Shown: piece by piece, positions 24,716-31,866 of the stretch | Layout of the letters: each line of letters opens with the position of its first letter | Position numbering within the stretch: the first letter of the stretch is position 1 | Source of the DNA: a virus | Strand: one strand, 5' to 3' | IMG/VR virus record: IMGVR_UViG_3300019129_000002 | Span: 1-64,000 of that record | DNA: 64,000 bases | The notes under the pieces: model-generated | Told to the model about the DNA's origin: nothing | The model's database searches: none | The model's input: the letters and a program-made list of their open reading frames with translations, nothing else | Translations under genes and position numbers: made by a program

Positions 24716-24786
24716 GCTCCCTTAGCTCAATGGTAGAGCAACTGTCTCGTAAACAGCCGACGTCGGATCGTTACCGACAGGGAGCT
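24716..24786 (+). tRNA. tRNA-Thr (anticodon CGT)
   Basis: Seven-pair acceptor stem GCTCCCT/AGGGAGC, D stem GCTC/GAGC, anticodon loop CTCGTAA on a CTGT/ACAG stem, T stem GTCGG/CCGAC. Anticodon CGT reads ACG (Thr). The 3' CCA is not encoded. The T loop is ATCGTTA, lacking the usual T54 and A58. It may offset an ACG shortage when translating late genes. Confidence 0.85.
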
Positions 24787-24808
24787 TCTGTCGTTTAGTA
24801 AATGTACT

Positions 24809-25039
24809 ATGGCTTCATCAACTCTTAGTCTACCCTATCAGAAAGAAAAGGTTATTCTAGAACCTCGCCCCGTTAACGGTAGGGGGAATCTTTACGTCAT
24901 AACTGATGAGGATTTTTTGGAAACTTCTACTATTAGAAAACTAGGGAGAAACAAATGGGTAAACACTCAATTTCCAAGTCGTATTTATCCGACAATGACA
25001 GACGCAAGCTTATTGAACAACAATTGGCAGAATATGTAG
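24809..25039 (+). CDS. Hypothetical protein (76 aa)
   Basis: ATG 22 bp after the tRNA, without a clear ribosome site. Its last third overlaps the better-supported ORF at 24955. The true 3' end may be shorter or frameshifted. Confidence 0.35.
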   Translation: MASSTLSLPYQKEKVILEPRPVNGRGNLYVITDEDFLETSTIRKLGRNKWVNTQFPSRIYPTMTDASLLNNNWQNM

Positions 25040-25098
25040 ATCTGTCAAAGTACGGACGCATAATGCCTGAAAACTGGCTAGACAATTTAAAACTATGA
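24955..25098 (+). CDS. Small hypothetical protein (47 aa)
   Basis: Strong ribosome site (GGGAGAAACAA) before ATG 24955. Charged, helical N-half (LSDNDRRKLIEQQLAEYVDL) and RIMPENWLDNL at the end. Not recognised. Confidence 0.5.
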   Translation: MGKHSISKSYLSDNDRRKLIEQQLAEYVDLSKYGRIMPENWLDNLKL

Positions 25099-25281
25099 TC
25101 GAAACATTTAAAAGAAACGGACGGATTATCTTTAGGGTTTATGTCCACTTCGGTGATGAAGCCTTTAACGGGTAACTAAAACTCAAATCATACTCTACGG
25201 TGGAATGAAGTTTCACAAAACCAATGGAACCAAGGTTACTAAAAACAAACTAGATAGGAGTGTAATAATCGAAAAGGTAAC

Positions 25282-26112
25282 ATGACAAAGTTAAGTTTTA
25301 AGAACGTCGCTAAATACTACGGGGGTAAGTATCATCAAGACCTCGCTCTGGAGTATCTGGACAAAGCTATTCCCCCAGAGATTCTGGAACAGTTTACCGA
25401 ACTCTGGCGAGGGAAATCTCCTGAAGAAGAGAAGAAGCCTATAGTAGTCGCACCCACCGGCCTTAGAGGTGCTGATCCCCTCGCTCAAAAGGTAGTCGAC
25501 TACTACGGTAACAAAGGCTGGAGGATTAAAAAACCTTCCCACGGTGGCTATGAGGTTCTACTAGTGGGTTTTGAAGGTGCAACACGGACAGGGAATAAAA
25601 CCTTTGTTACTAATAATGATAGCCCTACAGGTGATAATTTTAATGATCTTATCGGTGTTTTTTTGGTGGATAAGTTCGACCAAGTTTCTACGGCTAACCT
25701 ATACACCGCCACCACCGAGCCAGGACTTTTTTATACAAGAAATCGTCTCAATCCAGCAGGAGCAGCTCGCATTCAAATCGACGTTCTCCAACGTAATGTC
25801 TGGCAAGTCGGTTCCCATAAAGGTCGCGAAGAAGCTCTAGTCCAAACTGGTGGAGCTATTATGGTTACTCGTGATGGTAATCAGGACTTCATGCGAACTG
25901 GTGATCAGACAATGACTGGATACTACGGCATTAACTGCCATTCTGCTCGGAACTCTGGAAAAATAGGGCGCTGGTCGGCAGGTTGTCAAGTGGTACAAAT
26001 GACCAAAGACCTCGTCTCTATAATGAACTACGTTAAAGGTGGGGATGGATACAAATCAAACCGAGCTTTCAAATATGACTACTCCTGCCTTGATGCCGCT
26101 CTTTTTGTATGA
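25282..26112 (+). CDS. Putative cell-wall-active enzyme (L,D-transpeptidase-like His/Cys domain)
   Basis: 276 aa. The C-terminal part has GYYGINCHSARN followed after eight residues by WSAGCQVVQ. This His...S-x-GC arrangement resembles the catalytic H/SxGC motif of YkuD-type domains and of phage-encoded relatives linked to peptidoglycan. The start is ATG 25282. N-terminal 90 residues contain a segment that may bind cell wall (DPLAQKVVDYYGNKGWRI). Likely endolysin or virion-linked wall enzyme; no holin is clearly adjacent. Function is inferred from the motif only. Confidence 0.5.
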   Translation: MTKLSFKNVAKYYGGKYHQDLALEYLDKAIPPEILEQFTELWRGKSPEEEKKPIVVAPTGLRGADPLAQKVVDYYGNKGWRIKKPSHGGYEVLLVGFEGATRTGNKTFVTNNDSPTGDNFNDLIGVFLVDKFDQVSTANLYTATTEPGLFYTRNRLNPAGAARIQIDVLQRNVWQVGSHKGREEALVQTGGAIMVTRDGNQDFMRTGDQTMTGYYGINCHSARNSGKIGRWSAGCQVVQMTKDLVSIMNYVKGGDGYKSNRAFKYDYSCLDAALFV

Positions 26113-26201
26113 TAAGTTCATATCATGGGGAAACCTTCCAAAACTGGTTCAACTTGCAGACCTCATCTAAACTTTTCACTCTGAAAACTTTTCTCAAAGG
26201 G

Positions 26202-26231
26202 TTTCCAAATTAAACCAACCTGTGTTATAAT
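26202..26231 (+). promoter_or_regulatory. Sigma70-like promoter
   Basis: TTTCCA 26202-26207, 18 bp, TATAAT 26226-26231 with TG upstream. Drives 26238/26312. Confidence 0.55.
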
Positions 26232-26237
26232 AAAGTC

Positions 26238-26312
26238 ATGAACAAAGAACTACAAGACCGACTTTACTGCTCCATCTTGAAACAGATGCTCGTCGGTATG
26301 GAGGATAAATAA
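26238..26312 (+). CDS. Leader-type peptide (24 aa)
   Basis: ATG 6 bp after the -10 box; ends in a TAATG overlap with the next gene. Product MNKELQDRLYCSILKQMLVG... is charged and helical. May only couple translation into 26312. Confidence 0.4.
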   Translation: MNKELQDRLYCSILKQMLVGMEDK

Positions 26313-26668
26313 TGGCCCGTATTACCGAGATTCTAACACTAGACCAGATTTGTGAAAGACTTATTCTTGACCGCCTAACCTTAACAACGGCGTATTTTAG
26401 CTCTCTTCAAGAAGTCTACCAGCAAACCACCTTCCGAGGGGAAGTGACAAAGGAGGAGATGTTAGATTTCCTAGACAGAATAACCCTTAACAAAAAAGAA
26501 GCGGAGGACGGATTAACCCCTAACTCTAACTTCCAGCCTCAGTTAGTTCTAGATAGAAGACTCTTAGGTCGTTGGTTGAAGGTTGAGGGTCAAGATTGGC
26601 AGTTTATTCTCTGCATGGTGCTTAATAGTTCCTTTGAAAAGTACATTATGGAGGTTTTTGTCTCATGA
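26312..26668 (+). CDS. Hypothetical protein (118 aa)
   Basis: Helical, acidic. Start within the previous stop and stop overlapping the next start by 4 bp. Not recognised. Confidence 0.6.
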   Translation: MARITEILTLDQICERLILDRLTLTTAYFSSLQEVYQQTTFRGEVTKEEMLDFLDRITLNKKEAEDGLTPNSNFQPQLVLDRRLLGRWLKVEGQDWQFILCMVLNSSFEKYIMEVFVS

Positions 26669-26988
26669 GGTTAACTTATTTCCGAAACGTGGTAGAAGGA
26701 CAGTTCCTTTACAGAGTGGTAAAAAATAGAGGAATATATGGTCCGAGTGTCGTCTTCTATACGGTTCAAAGGGTGGGAAAGAACAGAGTAACCCTCCTGG
26801 AACATAAAGCCACGTTACCCGATTTCTTTGAGACACACATTGCCACCGTAGATATCCACGGCAATGAGTGGGTTCTATATAATAATGTTAAAGAGGCTCT
26901 GGAGATGAGGGACAAGGTAGAAAAAGCCTTACAACTAAGGGAGGAGTCATTTAAACTTTTAAGAGAAGCGGGTTTTTGGTCAGGTTAA
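26665..26988 (+). CDS. Hypothetical protein (107 aa)
   Basis: N-terminal beta-rich part (FRNVVEGQFLYRVVKNRGIYGP) and a helical C-terminus. Contains the next promoter at its end. Not recognised. Confidence 0.6.
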   Translation: MRLTYFRNVVEGQFLYRVVKNRGIYGPSVVFYTVQRVGKNRVTLLEHKATLPDFFETHIATVDIHGNEWVLYNNVKEALEMRDKVEKALQLREESFKLLREAGFWSG

Positions 26989-27005
26989 CTAACAAGTGTT
27001 ATAAT
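26977..27005 (+). promoter_or_regulatory. Sigma70-like promoter
   Basis: TGGTCA 26977-26982, 17 bp, TATAAT 27000-27005 with TG upstream. Drives 27021. Confidence 0.7.
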
Positions 27006-27020
27006 AAAGGTGTAAGAAAA

Positions 27021-27209
27021 ATGTGGAATGACTATCGTGTGGTTATAGAAAGCAGAGGTAAGTACCACGTAGAACATAAAATCTTCTGGTATTTCTGGGT
27101 TCCTATAACCTACTATAGTCCCGTGTTGCAAGAGGACTTTCCACTCAAGTTCCCAACCCGTAATGATGCTGAAGTCTGGGTTTTTGTAAGAGGGGGTAAC
27201 ATTGTTTAA
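27021..27209 (+). CDS. Small hypothetical protein (62 aa)
   Basis: ATG 27021, 15 bp after the -10 box, is preferred over an in-frame upstream start that would lie before the promoter. Aromatic-rich (FWYFWVPITYY). Not recognised. Confidence 0.5.
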   Translation: MWNDYRVVIESRGKYHVEHKIFWYFWVPITYYSPVLQEDFPLKFPTRNDAEVWVFVRGGNIV

Positions 27210-27247
27210 TTTTTTTTTCGTTGAAGCCAAGGAGGTAGTTAAAACCT

Positions 27248-27559
27248 GTGGATAAGTTAGAACTAATGAATAAAGATGTCTGGAACTTAGACTATGCAAC
27301 CGTTAACTTTTTAGTCCCTCGTTTATTGTATGCCAAGACCTTCTATGATTATTGGTTCTTTGGGGAACCCCCTGAAGAACATTCTAAACCTGGGACGTTT
27401 ATCACGAGAGAGGAGTGGGAGGAAATAGTTGACCAGATTATTGAAGGTTTCCTAATCCTTATGAACGATTCCTGGACTTTAGGAAAAAATGGCAATGATT
27501 GGAAGGTTGCACGGGCGTTTAGATTATTTGGAGAATTTGCTCAGTGGATGTGGGATTGA
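27248..27559 (+). CDS. Hypothetical protein (103 aa), paralogue of 18421-18681
   Basis: GTG start after AAGGAGG. The second half matches the 86-aa protein at 18421 (W-x-x-IVDQIIEGF and a Lys-Val...Ala-Phe helix). Stop overlaps the next TTG start. Not recognised beyond this. Confidence 0.6.
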   Translation: MDKLELMNKDVWNLDYATVNFLVPRLLYAKTFYDYWFFGEPPEEHSKPGTFITREEWEEIVDQIIEGFLILMNDSWTLGKNGNDWKVARAFRLFGEFAQWMWD

Positions 27560-27693
27560 TTGACAAGTTTATTTATGGTTTTACTTCTTGTAAGCACTCT
27601 TTCCGAGAGTGGAAAAGTTACGTGAAAGCAGAACCAGGACAAACATTAGTAAGGGAATTAATATTTTGGACTTTTTTAAACTACCCTCTATAA
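27556..27693 (+). CDS. Small hypothetical protein (45 aa)
   Basis: TTG start overlapping the preceding TGA by 4 bp. The product (MIDKFIYGFTSCKHSFREWK...) has the codon style of its neighbours. The 186 bp that follow hold no convincing gene. Confidence 0.45.
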   Translation: MIDKFIYGFTSCKHSFREWKSYVKAEPGQTLVRELIFWTFLNYPL

Positions 27694-27879
27694 TCGGTGG
27701 TTTTTACTACACTCGAATGTGTTTTGACACTCTCTGACATTTTTAACCGTTTATTTGGGATACGGTGATACCGAACTTTGAGATTGAATAAATAGAACTC
27801 AAAGAAAACTTGAAGATAGTCACTCGTTACGTTCAAGAGCCAAGATTCAACACTTACAAAATAACACAACCTAAGAACT

Positions 27880-28185
27880 ATGCAAGATTTCAATAAAGTA
27901 TCAACAATTCCCCTAGCTATTAGCGTCGTTTCCGGAGCCATCGGAATAGGGTTTATTTTGGAAAGAGTCCTGGGGGGGTTGATTGACTCACTCCCTTTTG
28001 TGGGGGTTTCGCTTATTTCCTACCTAGTGTTCTTTTCCCTTTCTTCCAAGGAAGGTCTTTCCGGACTCTTTAATAAAGGAAAGGGAGAACCATTGACCGG
28101 TAAAGAAGACTTTCAAACCACTGAGCAAACCCAGACTATTTTAGACCAACTCAAAAAGAAAAAACAAGGTATAGATTATGAGTAG
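27880..28185 (+). CDS. Small two-helix membrane protein (101 aa)
   Basis: Hydrophobic segments IPLAISVVSGAIGIGFIL and FVGVSLISYLVFFSL, with a charged, Lys-rich tail. The topology would suit a holin or a thylakoid/cytoplasmic membrane accessory protein. It is in a run leading to the light-harvesting genes. Confidence 0.5.
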   Translation: MQDFNKVSTIPLAISVVSGAIGIGFILERVLGGLIDSLPFVGVSLISYLVFFSLSSKEGLSGLFNKGKGEPLTGKEDFQTTEQTQTILDQLKKKKQGIDYE

Positions 28186-28303
28186 AGATTTTTTATTAAG
28201 GGTGGAAGCCTTGGTTTTATCGGGGACGGAATCAAAGGTGCTATTAGTGGGGATCCTGGGTTCTAAACTTACGAAGAGGTATAAACAGTGTCAAGCAAGC
28301 TAA
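28178..28303 (+). CDS. Small hypothetical protein (41 aa)
   Basis: ATG overlaps the end of the membrane-protein gene and the ORF runs into the next one. Hydrophobic middle (VLLVGILGSKL). Low support. Confidence 0.3.
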   Translation: MSRDFLLRVEALVLSGTESKVLLVGILGSKLTKRYKQCQAS

Positions 28304-28527
28304 CTGAAACACACAATAGAGTCCAGGTGTTGAAGGCTATAGCCAGGAGTAACCATCTTCCGGCTGAGGTCTTCACTACTTACGATGAACCTTCGGGAAC
28401 GTTCGTCACAATGGTTGTCGTCAACGATGTCAGAGACTATCAACTAGCAGTGGAGATGTTCAGCCGTGGCGGCGTGTTCCCTCATACTTACAAAATGAAA
28501 ATCAAGAGAAAAGAAAGGAGCTTATGA
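28288..28527 (+). CDS. Hypothetical protein (79 aa)
   Basis: GTG start. Compact alpha/beta protein (RVQVLKAIARSNHLPAEVF, then FVTMVVVNDVRDY). Not recognised. Confidence 0.55.
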   Translation: MSSKLTETHNRVQVLKAIARSNHLPAEVFTTYDEPSGTFVTMVVVNDVRDYQLAVEMFSRGGVFPHTYKMKIKRKERSL

Positions 28528-28623
28528 ACCAAAAAAGTTATATAAAGGAGAGTTATCAAATCTACGAGTCTCTTGGGATAGAGATTGGAAAGCTTTGAAA
28601 GTTCTCGAAGAAACCAGAACTGA

Positions 28624-28775
28624 GAAGGTAAAACCACCCAAAAATCTCCAAAGTTTGTAAATAAGCAAAAATGGAGATGTACAATAACAGGTAAAATCTC
28701 TACACCTGGGCCATTAACTATATGGCAAAAGCTAGAGGTATTGACACTAAAAATAAAGAAAAGTTAGAGGATTAA
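28624..28775 (+). pseudogene. Frameshifted small domain, copy A (related to 37561-37742)
   Basis: Frame 1 reads SPKFVNKQKWRCTITGKIST then PGPLTIWQK, and continues in the -1 frame as ARGIDTKNKEKLED before stopping. Joined, it aligns without gaps to copy B. The frame change falls at A AAG (28728-28731). No start codon exists in the first frame; an in-phase upstream reading in another frame (YEPKKLYKGELSNLRVSWD) suggests a second shift near 28645. Decayed gene, programmed frameshift or sequence error cannot be separated from one sequence. Confidence 0.4.
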
Positions 28776-28777
28776 CT

Positions 28778-28915
28778 ATGAATAAGTTTGGTTTAGGATT
28801 CACCCATGATGCAGAGTTGTTAAACGGAAGGGTAGCGATGGTTGCGTTTTTATTAGGGGTGGTTACAGAGGCATTGACTGGACACGGGATTCTTTCCCAG
28901 TTAGGTCTTATGTAA
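28778..28915 (+). CDS. hli: High-light-inducible protein (HLIP), 45 aa
   Basis: The motif AELLNGRVAMVAFLLG followed by E then TGHGILSQLG is the single chlorophyll-binding helix of cyanobacterial and cyanophage HLIPs (consensus ExxNGRxAMxxF...ExxTGxGxxxQ). The Glu, Asn and Arg are pigment-ligand and salt-bridge residues. At 45 residues it is complete. Expected to bind chlorophyll and carotenoid and protect photosystems during infection. This gene is decisive evidence for a cyanobacterial host. Confidence 0.92.
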   Translation: MNKFGLGFTHDAELLNGRVAMVAFLLGVVTEALTGHGILSQLGLM

Positions 28916-28933
28916 CTTTTTTTGAGAAGAGGG

Positions 28934-28963
28934 TTGTCACTCGGCAGCCCTTTATGTTATAAT
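28934..28963 (+). promoter_or_regulatory. Sigma70-like promoter of the lyase genes
   Basis: TTGTCA 28934-28939, 18 bp, TATAAT 28958-28963 with TG upstream. Confidence 0.75.
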
Positions 28964-28968
28964 GAAAC

Positions 28969-29005
28969 GGGGAGGAAGGTTACGAAACCACTCTTCCTCC
29001 ACCCC
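28969..29005 (+). promoter_or_regulatory. Stable hairpin in the mRNA leader
   Basis: GGAGGAAG 28971-28978 pairs with CTTCCTCC 28993-29000, extended by GG/CC around one bulged A. It begins about 6 bp after the -10 box, so it would cap the transcript's 5' end. Could stabilise the mRNA. Confidence 0.5.
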
Positions 29006-29062
29006 AGACCTAGACGGAAGAAACAATGGCCTACATCAAAATGATGGAGAGAAAAGCAAAAA

Positions 29063-29548
29063 ATGGATAAAAAGATTTTAAAATTTTTCAAAGGTTCCGA
29101 AGGCTTTTGGGATGAGTGCTTAAACGTTTCGGTAGAAGGTGACATCTTTGGAAAAGATACATCCTTTTTCCAGGAGTATATCACAGACCCTAACAGTATT
29201 CGTCTTAAGCTCCTTAACTATCACTTTGAAGAGTCATTTGATGATTGCTTTTTCCGCCTTTATAAAGACCGTTCCTCCGTGGTTACTGCTTTCAAGGGTG
29301 GTAAATACTACGAGTTGGGTTATGAAGTTTGCTATGAAGAGAGTGAATGGAGGTTAGCTAGAGGAGTCTATAACATAGCTAACGGAAACCAACTTATGAT
29401 AGAGGCGACAATGGGTGACTATGAAGTTTCTTCTTCTGTGTTTAAGATGAATGAAGAGTTTTACACTACTAGTGTAACTGTCTATGTAGAGGGAGAACTT
29501 AAAATAGTTGTTTCGGGGTTGGAGGCTAAGTTTAATGAAGGTACTTAG
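29063..29548 (+). CDS. Diverged CpcS/CpeS-like (lipocalin-fold) protein
   Basis: 161 aa. The N-terminus ILKFFKGSEGFW matches ILHFMKKCEGSW of the next protein, including the conserved Gly and Trp, and the rest is beta-strand rich at the same length. The residues typical of active S-type lyases are poorly kept. Perhaps an altered chromophore or bilin carrier working with the next gene product. Confidence 0.4.
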   Translation: MDKKILKFFKGSEGFWDECLNVSVEGDIFGKDTSFFQEYITDPNSIRLKLLNYHFEESFDDCFFRLYKDRSSVVTAFKGGKYYELGYEVCYEESEWRLARGVYNIANGNQLMIEATMGDYEVSSSVFKMNEEFYTTSVTVYVEGELKIVVSGLEAKFNEGT

Positions 29549-29581
29549 AGGCCACAGGCGCAACACAACACAAAGGAATAA

Positions 29582-30076
29582 ATGGAACAAATATTACACT
29601 TTATGAAAAAATGCGAGGGTAGTTGGATTTCACACCGTCGCTACATCTATTACCCTAAGCAAACCATAGTAAACTCTGTAAATGAGTTTACCTGTGAGTT
29701 CTTAGGATTAAAAGAAATAAAGCCATTACAAGAAGCCATAGGACATCCGGTTATTCTCGGGAATAAAATCACTTGGCATTCTTATCCTTTGGGGAACCCT
29801 TCTAAAACTATTTCCGAAGGAGAAATGGTAATTGCACCTGAAGGGGGTAAACTTTATCGGAGCAGAGGTTACTCCACTATGGAAAAAACTCATTCAAAGT
29901 TTACCTGTGACAGAGGTGGAACAAAGCTAAGAACCATCACTTCTTACGGTGGGGAGATTTATGAGGAGGAGATTTTATTCGTGGATGACGACCATCGCAT
30001 CCGGAAGAACATCGGCCGTGATTTAGAAACAGGTATTATTAAGTTAGTGGGGCAGTATTTTGAGCAAAGAGTTTGA
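29582..30076 (+). CDS. CpcS/CpeS-type phycobiliprotein lyase
   Basis: 164 aa. FMKKCEGSWISHRRYIY at the N-terminus, then GGKLYRSRGYSTMEKTHSKF, LRTITSYGGEIYEEEILF and DDHRIRKNIG follow the S-type bilin lyase layout: FFxxSxGxWxSxR, GxLxRxxGY, LxTxY...EE..., and xRxR. Lyases of this family attach phycobilins to Cys on phycobiliproteins through a ten-stranded lipocalin barrel. In a phage it may repair or re-chromophore antenna proteins, or bind bilins freed by NblA-driven breakdown. CpeT- and bilin-synthesis genes are known from cyanophages; an S-type lyase is less usual. Confidence 0.65.
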   Translation: MEQILHFMKKCEGSWISHRRYIYYPKQTIVNSVNEFTCEFLGLKEIKPLQEAIGHPVILGNKITWHSYPLGNPSKTISEGEMVIAPEGGKLYRSRGYSTMEKTHSKFTCDRGGTKLRTITSYGGEIYEEEILFVDDDHRIRKNIGRDLETGIIKLVGQYFEQRV

Positions 30077-30311
30077 ACTTGAACAGTTTATGGAACTGGT
30101 TTCCCAAGAAGTGGGTAGACAGAATGAAAAATGGGGATACCAGTTCCACTCTCCTGATACGTGGGTGACTATACTCACTGAAGAGGTGGGGAAGGTTGCT
30201 CACGATGCCTTAAACTTGAACCAGCAGGGTTTTCTCAATGAATTAGTGCAAGTTGCCGCCGTGGCCTATCAAGCGTATAAAACCAATCAGAGCGAAGAAT
30301 GCGATTTATGA
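30060..30311 (+). CDS. MazG-like nucleotide pyrophosphohydrolase
   Basis: The pattern E-x-x-RQNEKWGYQ, W-x-x-ILTEEVGKVAHDAL and ELVQVAAVAYQAY is that of small MazG-like all-alpha NTP pyrophosphatases; the EExxK..D residues bind Mg2+. 83 aa. Start TTG 30060 within the lyase end. Cyanophages often carry MazG, proposed to alter (p)ppGpp or the nucleotide pool. Confidence 0.7.
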   Translation: MSKEFELEQFMELVSQEVGRQNEKWGYQFHSPDTWVTILTEEVGKVAHDALNLNQQGFLNELVQVAAVAYQAYKTNQSEECDL

Positions 30312-30339
30312 TTTATTTTGAAAATAAATGTATTTAGGG

Positions 30340-30369
30340 TTGTCAAGTTATCTACATCTGTGCTATAAT
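30340..30369 (+). promoter_or_regulatory. Sigma70-like promoter
   Basis: TTGTCA 30340-30345, 18 bp, TATAAT 30364-30369. Upstream of 30494. Confidence 0.75.
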
Positions 30370-30493
30370 AAAGCAAAGGATAGATTGCAATGCACAACAT
30401 TAGTCAAGTCACTTAGTCTTCACCGACAACTTTTATCTTAGTTGTGTGGACAGGAAAATCTTTTTATCAAGTATTGACAGGAGGAGGTAAACC

Positions 30494-30745
30494 TTGGAAG
30501 ATAAAGAATGTTGTACTCGTCCATTCGGAGTAAAGAAGACGGGTCAAAATTTTATGAGGTCAATGGCCAACATTGTTAAGAGTGGAGGTAAGCACGTTAC
30601 TGAAGAGGTAAGACAGGAAAGGATAAGATTGTGTGAATCTTGTGAACACTTCCAAGGCAAAACTCGTCAGTGTGGGATCTGTAGGTGTTTTTTGGATTTA
30701 AAAACACGATTTTCGACCGAAGAGTGTCCTATAGGTCGTTGGTAG
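30494..30745 (+). CDS. Cys-rich zinc-binding protein (83 aa)
   Basis: RLCESCEHFQGKTRQCGICRCFLDLKTRF...CPIGRW: the CxxC...CGxCxCxLxxK...CPxGxW pattern of a widespread phage zinc-ribbon family of unknown role, frequently near structural genes. TTG start after a strong GGAGGAGG site. Confidence 0.7.
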   Translation: MEDKECCTRPFGVKKTGQNFMRSMANIVKSGGKHVTEEVRQERIRLCESCEHFQGKTRQCGICRCFLDLKTRFSTEECPIGRW

Positions 30746-30772
30746 TTTATTTTTTAGGAGGTAAAGAAAACT

Positions 30773-31156
30773 ATGTGGTTAGGTACTTTCTACAATGGTT
30801 CCTCAGATGTATCAGATATTGACAAAGCTATGCAAACCAAGTATGAAGAAATGGGAGGTGTAGGTGAGTACACTATGGAAAAGTTTGAGGGTGTACTTCC
30901 AGCATTTACTACTTTCACCACTGGCATCCATAAAGGGGGGGTTTTTCTAGGCATCTGGCCTGAGGCTGGTTTTGAAAAGCTTACTTGTCATGAGTATCAA
31001 ATCCCCTGGATTCACGACCTTATTTCGGAACTTGGGGAAAATTACGAGGGAGCTTTATTCTGTGAAGAGTTAGACCCTGACACGGGATACAAGATTCACA
31101 CCACCTTTTATCAAGTTTACCCTGGAAAAAAGTTAGAGATCATCTGGAGAGTCTAA
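30773..31156 (+). CDS. Hypothetical protein (127 aa)
   Basis: TAGGAGG ribosome site. Aromatic, acidic alpha/beta protein; not recognised. Confidence 0.6.
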   Translation: MWLGTFYNGSSDVSDIDKAMQTKYEEMGGVGEYTMEKFEGVLPAFTTFTTGIHKGGVFLGIWPEAGFEKLTCHEYQIPWIHDLISELGENYEGALFCEELDPDTGYKIHTTFYQVYPGKKLEIIWRV

Positions 31157-31157
31157 A

Positions 31158-31358
31158 ATGGAAATGGGAATCGAACAACTGTTGGAAGAATGGGACAATG
31201 TCCTTGAACTTAGTAAACGATTAAATGGTGAAGAGAAAGAAGCCGTCTTCTTACTGGGTGCTTCAGTTCTTGGAAAGCCAAAAGAAGAGACAATGAAAAA
31301 CCGTCAACGGTTGCAAGATATCACGGAAAAGTTGAACTTAGGTTGGGACTGGGTGTAA
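31158..31358 (+). CDS. Small hypothetical protein (66 aa)
   Basis: Acidic helical protein one base after the preceding stop; ends in a TAATG overlap. Not recognised. Confidence 0.6.
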   Translation: MEMGIEQLLEEWDNVLELSKRLNGEEKEAVFLLGASVLGKPKEETMKNRQRLQDITEKLNLGWDWV

Positions 31359-31651
31359 TGTATTTTCAGACCGCTTTTTCTGACGCCCAAGATGTAAAGA
31401 ACCTTAAAAATGGTACACAAATCTTTATATATAAAAACCCTGACAAAGAAATCACTATTTTCTATGAGTCTTGGGCTAAGAACTACTCCATCAGTGTAAA
31501 GAGGCTTGGAGGGAAGACCTATAAAATAAACTTTCCTCAAGGGTTAACCTCCACTTATGGCCCGGAAGAGTTCCGGCAGAAACTAGAAACGGCTCTTAAT
31601 GACCAGATTGTCAGGGAACTGGAAGGAACCCTTCGAAGATCTGGAAAGTAG
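31358..31651 (+). CDS. Hypothetical protein (97 aa)
   Basis: ATG 31358 in the TAATG overlap is preferred over TTG 31343. Beta-rich first half (GTQIFIYKNPDKEITIFYES) and a helical end. Not recognised. Confidence 0.55.
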   Translation: MYFQTAFSDAQDVKNLKNGTQIFIYKNPDKEITIFYESWAKNYSISVKRLGGKTYKINFPQGLTSTYGPEEFRQKLETALNDQIVRELEGTLRRSGK

Positions 31652-31749
31652 AGAAATGGCAACTGCTGAAGGATTTGTTATTATATAAGCGCAGTAAAAA
31701 GAGTGAGGAGGTTACGGAAAAATCTAGGATCACACTCCTAAGTAAATAA

Positions 31750-31866
31750 AGGGTCTCCCTCCCTTCAAAAACCCGAGTATGTTGTCCTTACTGTAAAAAG
31801 GAGACAAGTATTATCGGTATAACTAGAAATCATACATCAAAAACTGGAGAAAAAATCTATGACTAA
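31750..31866 (+). pseudogene. Startless zinc-finger fragment
   Basis: An open frame without any start codon reads TRVCCPYCKKETSIIGITRNHTSK, like the small C-x-x-C...H phage zinc fingers that often precede Dam genes. It runs into the start of the second Dam gene. Likely a remnant or frameshifted small gene. Confidence 0.35.
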
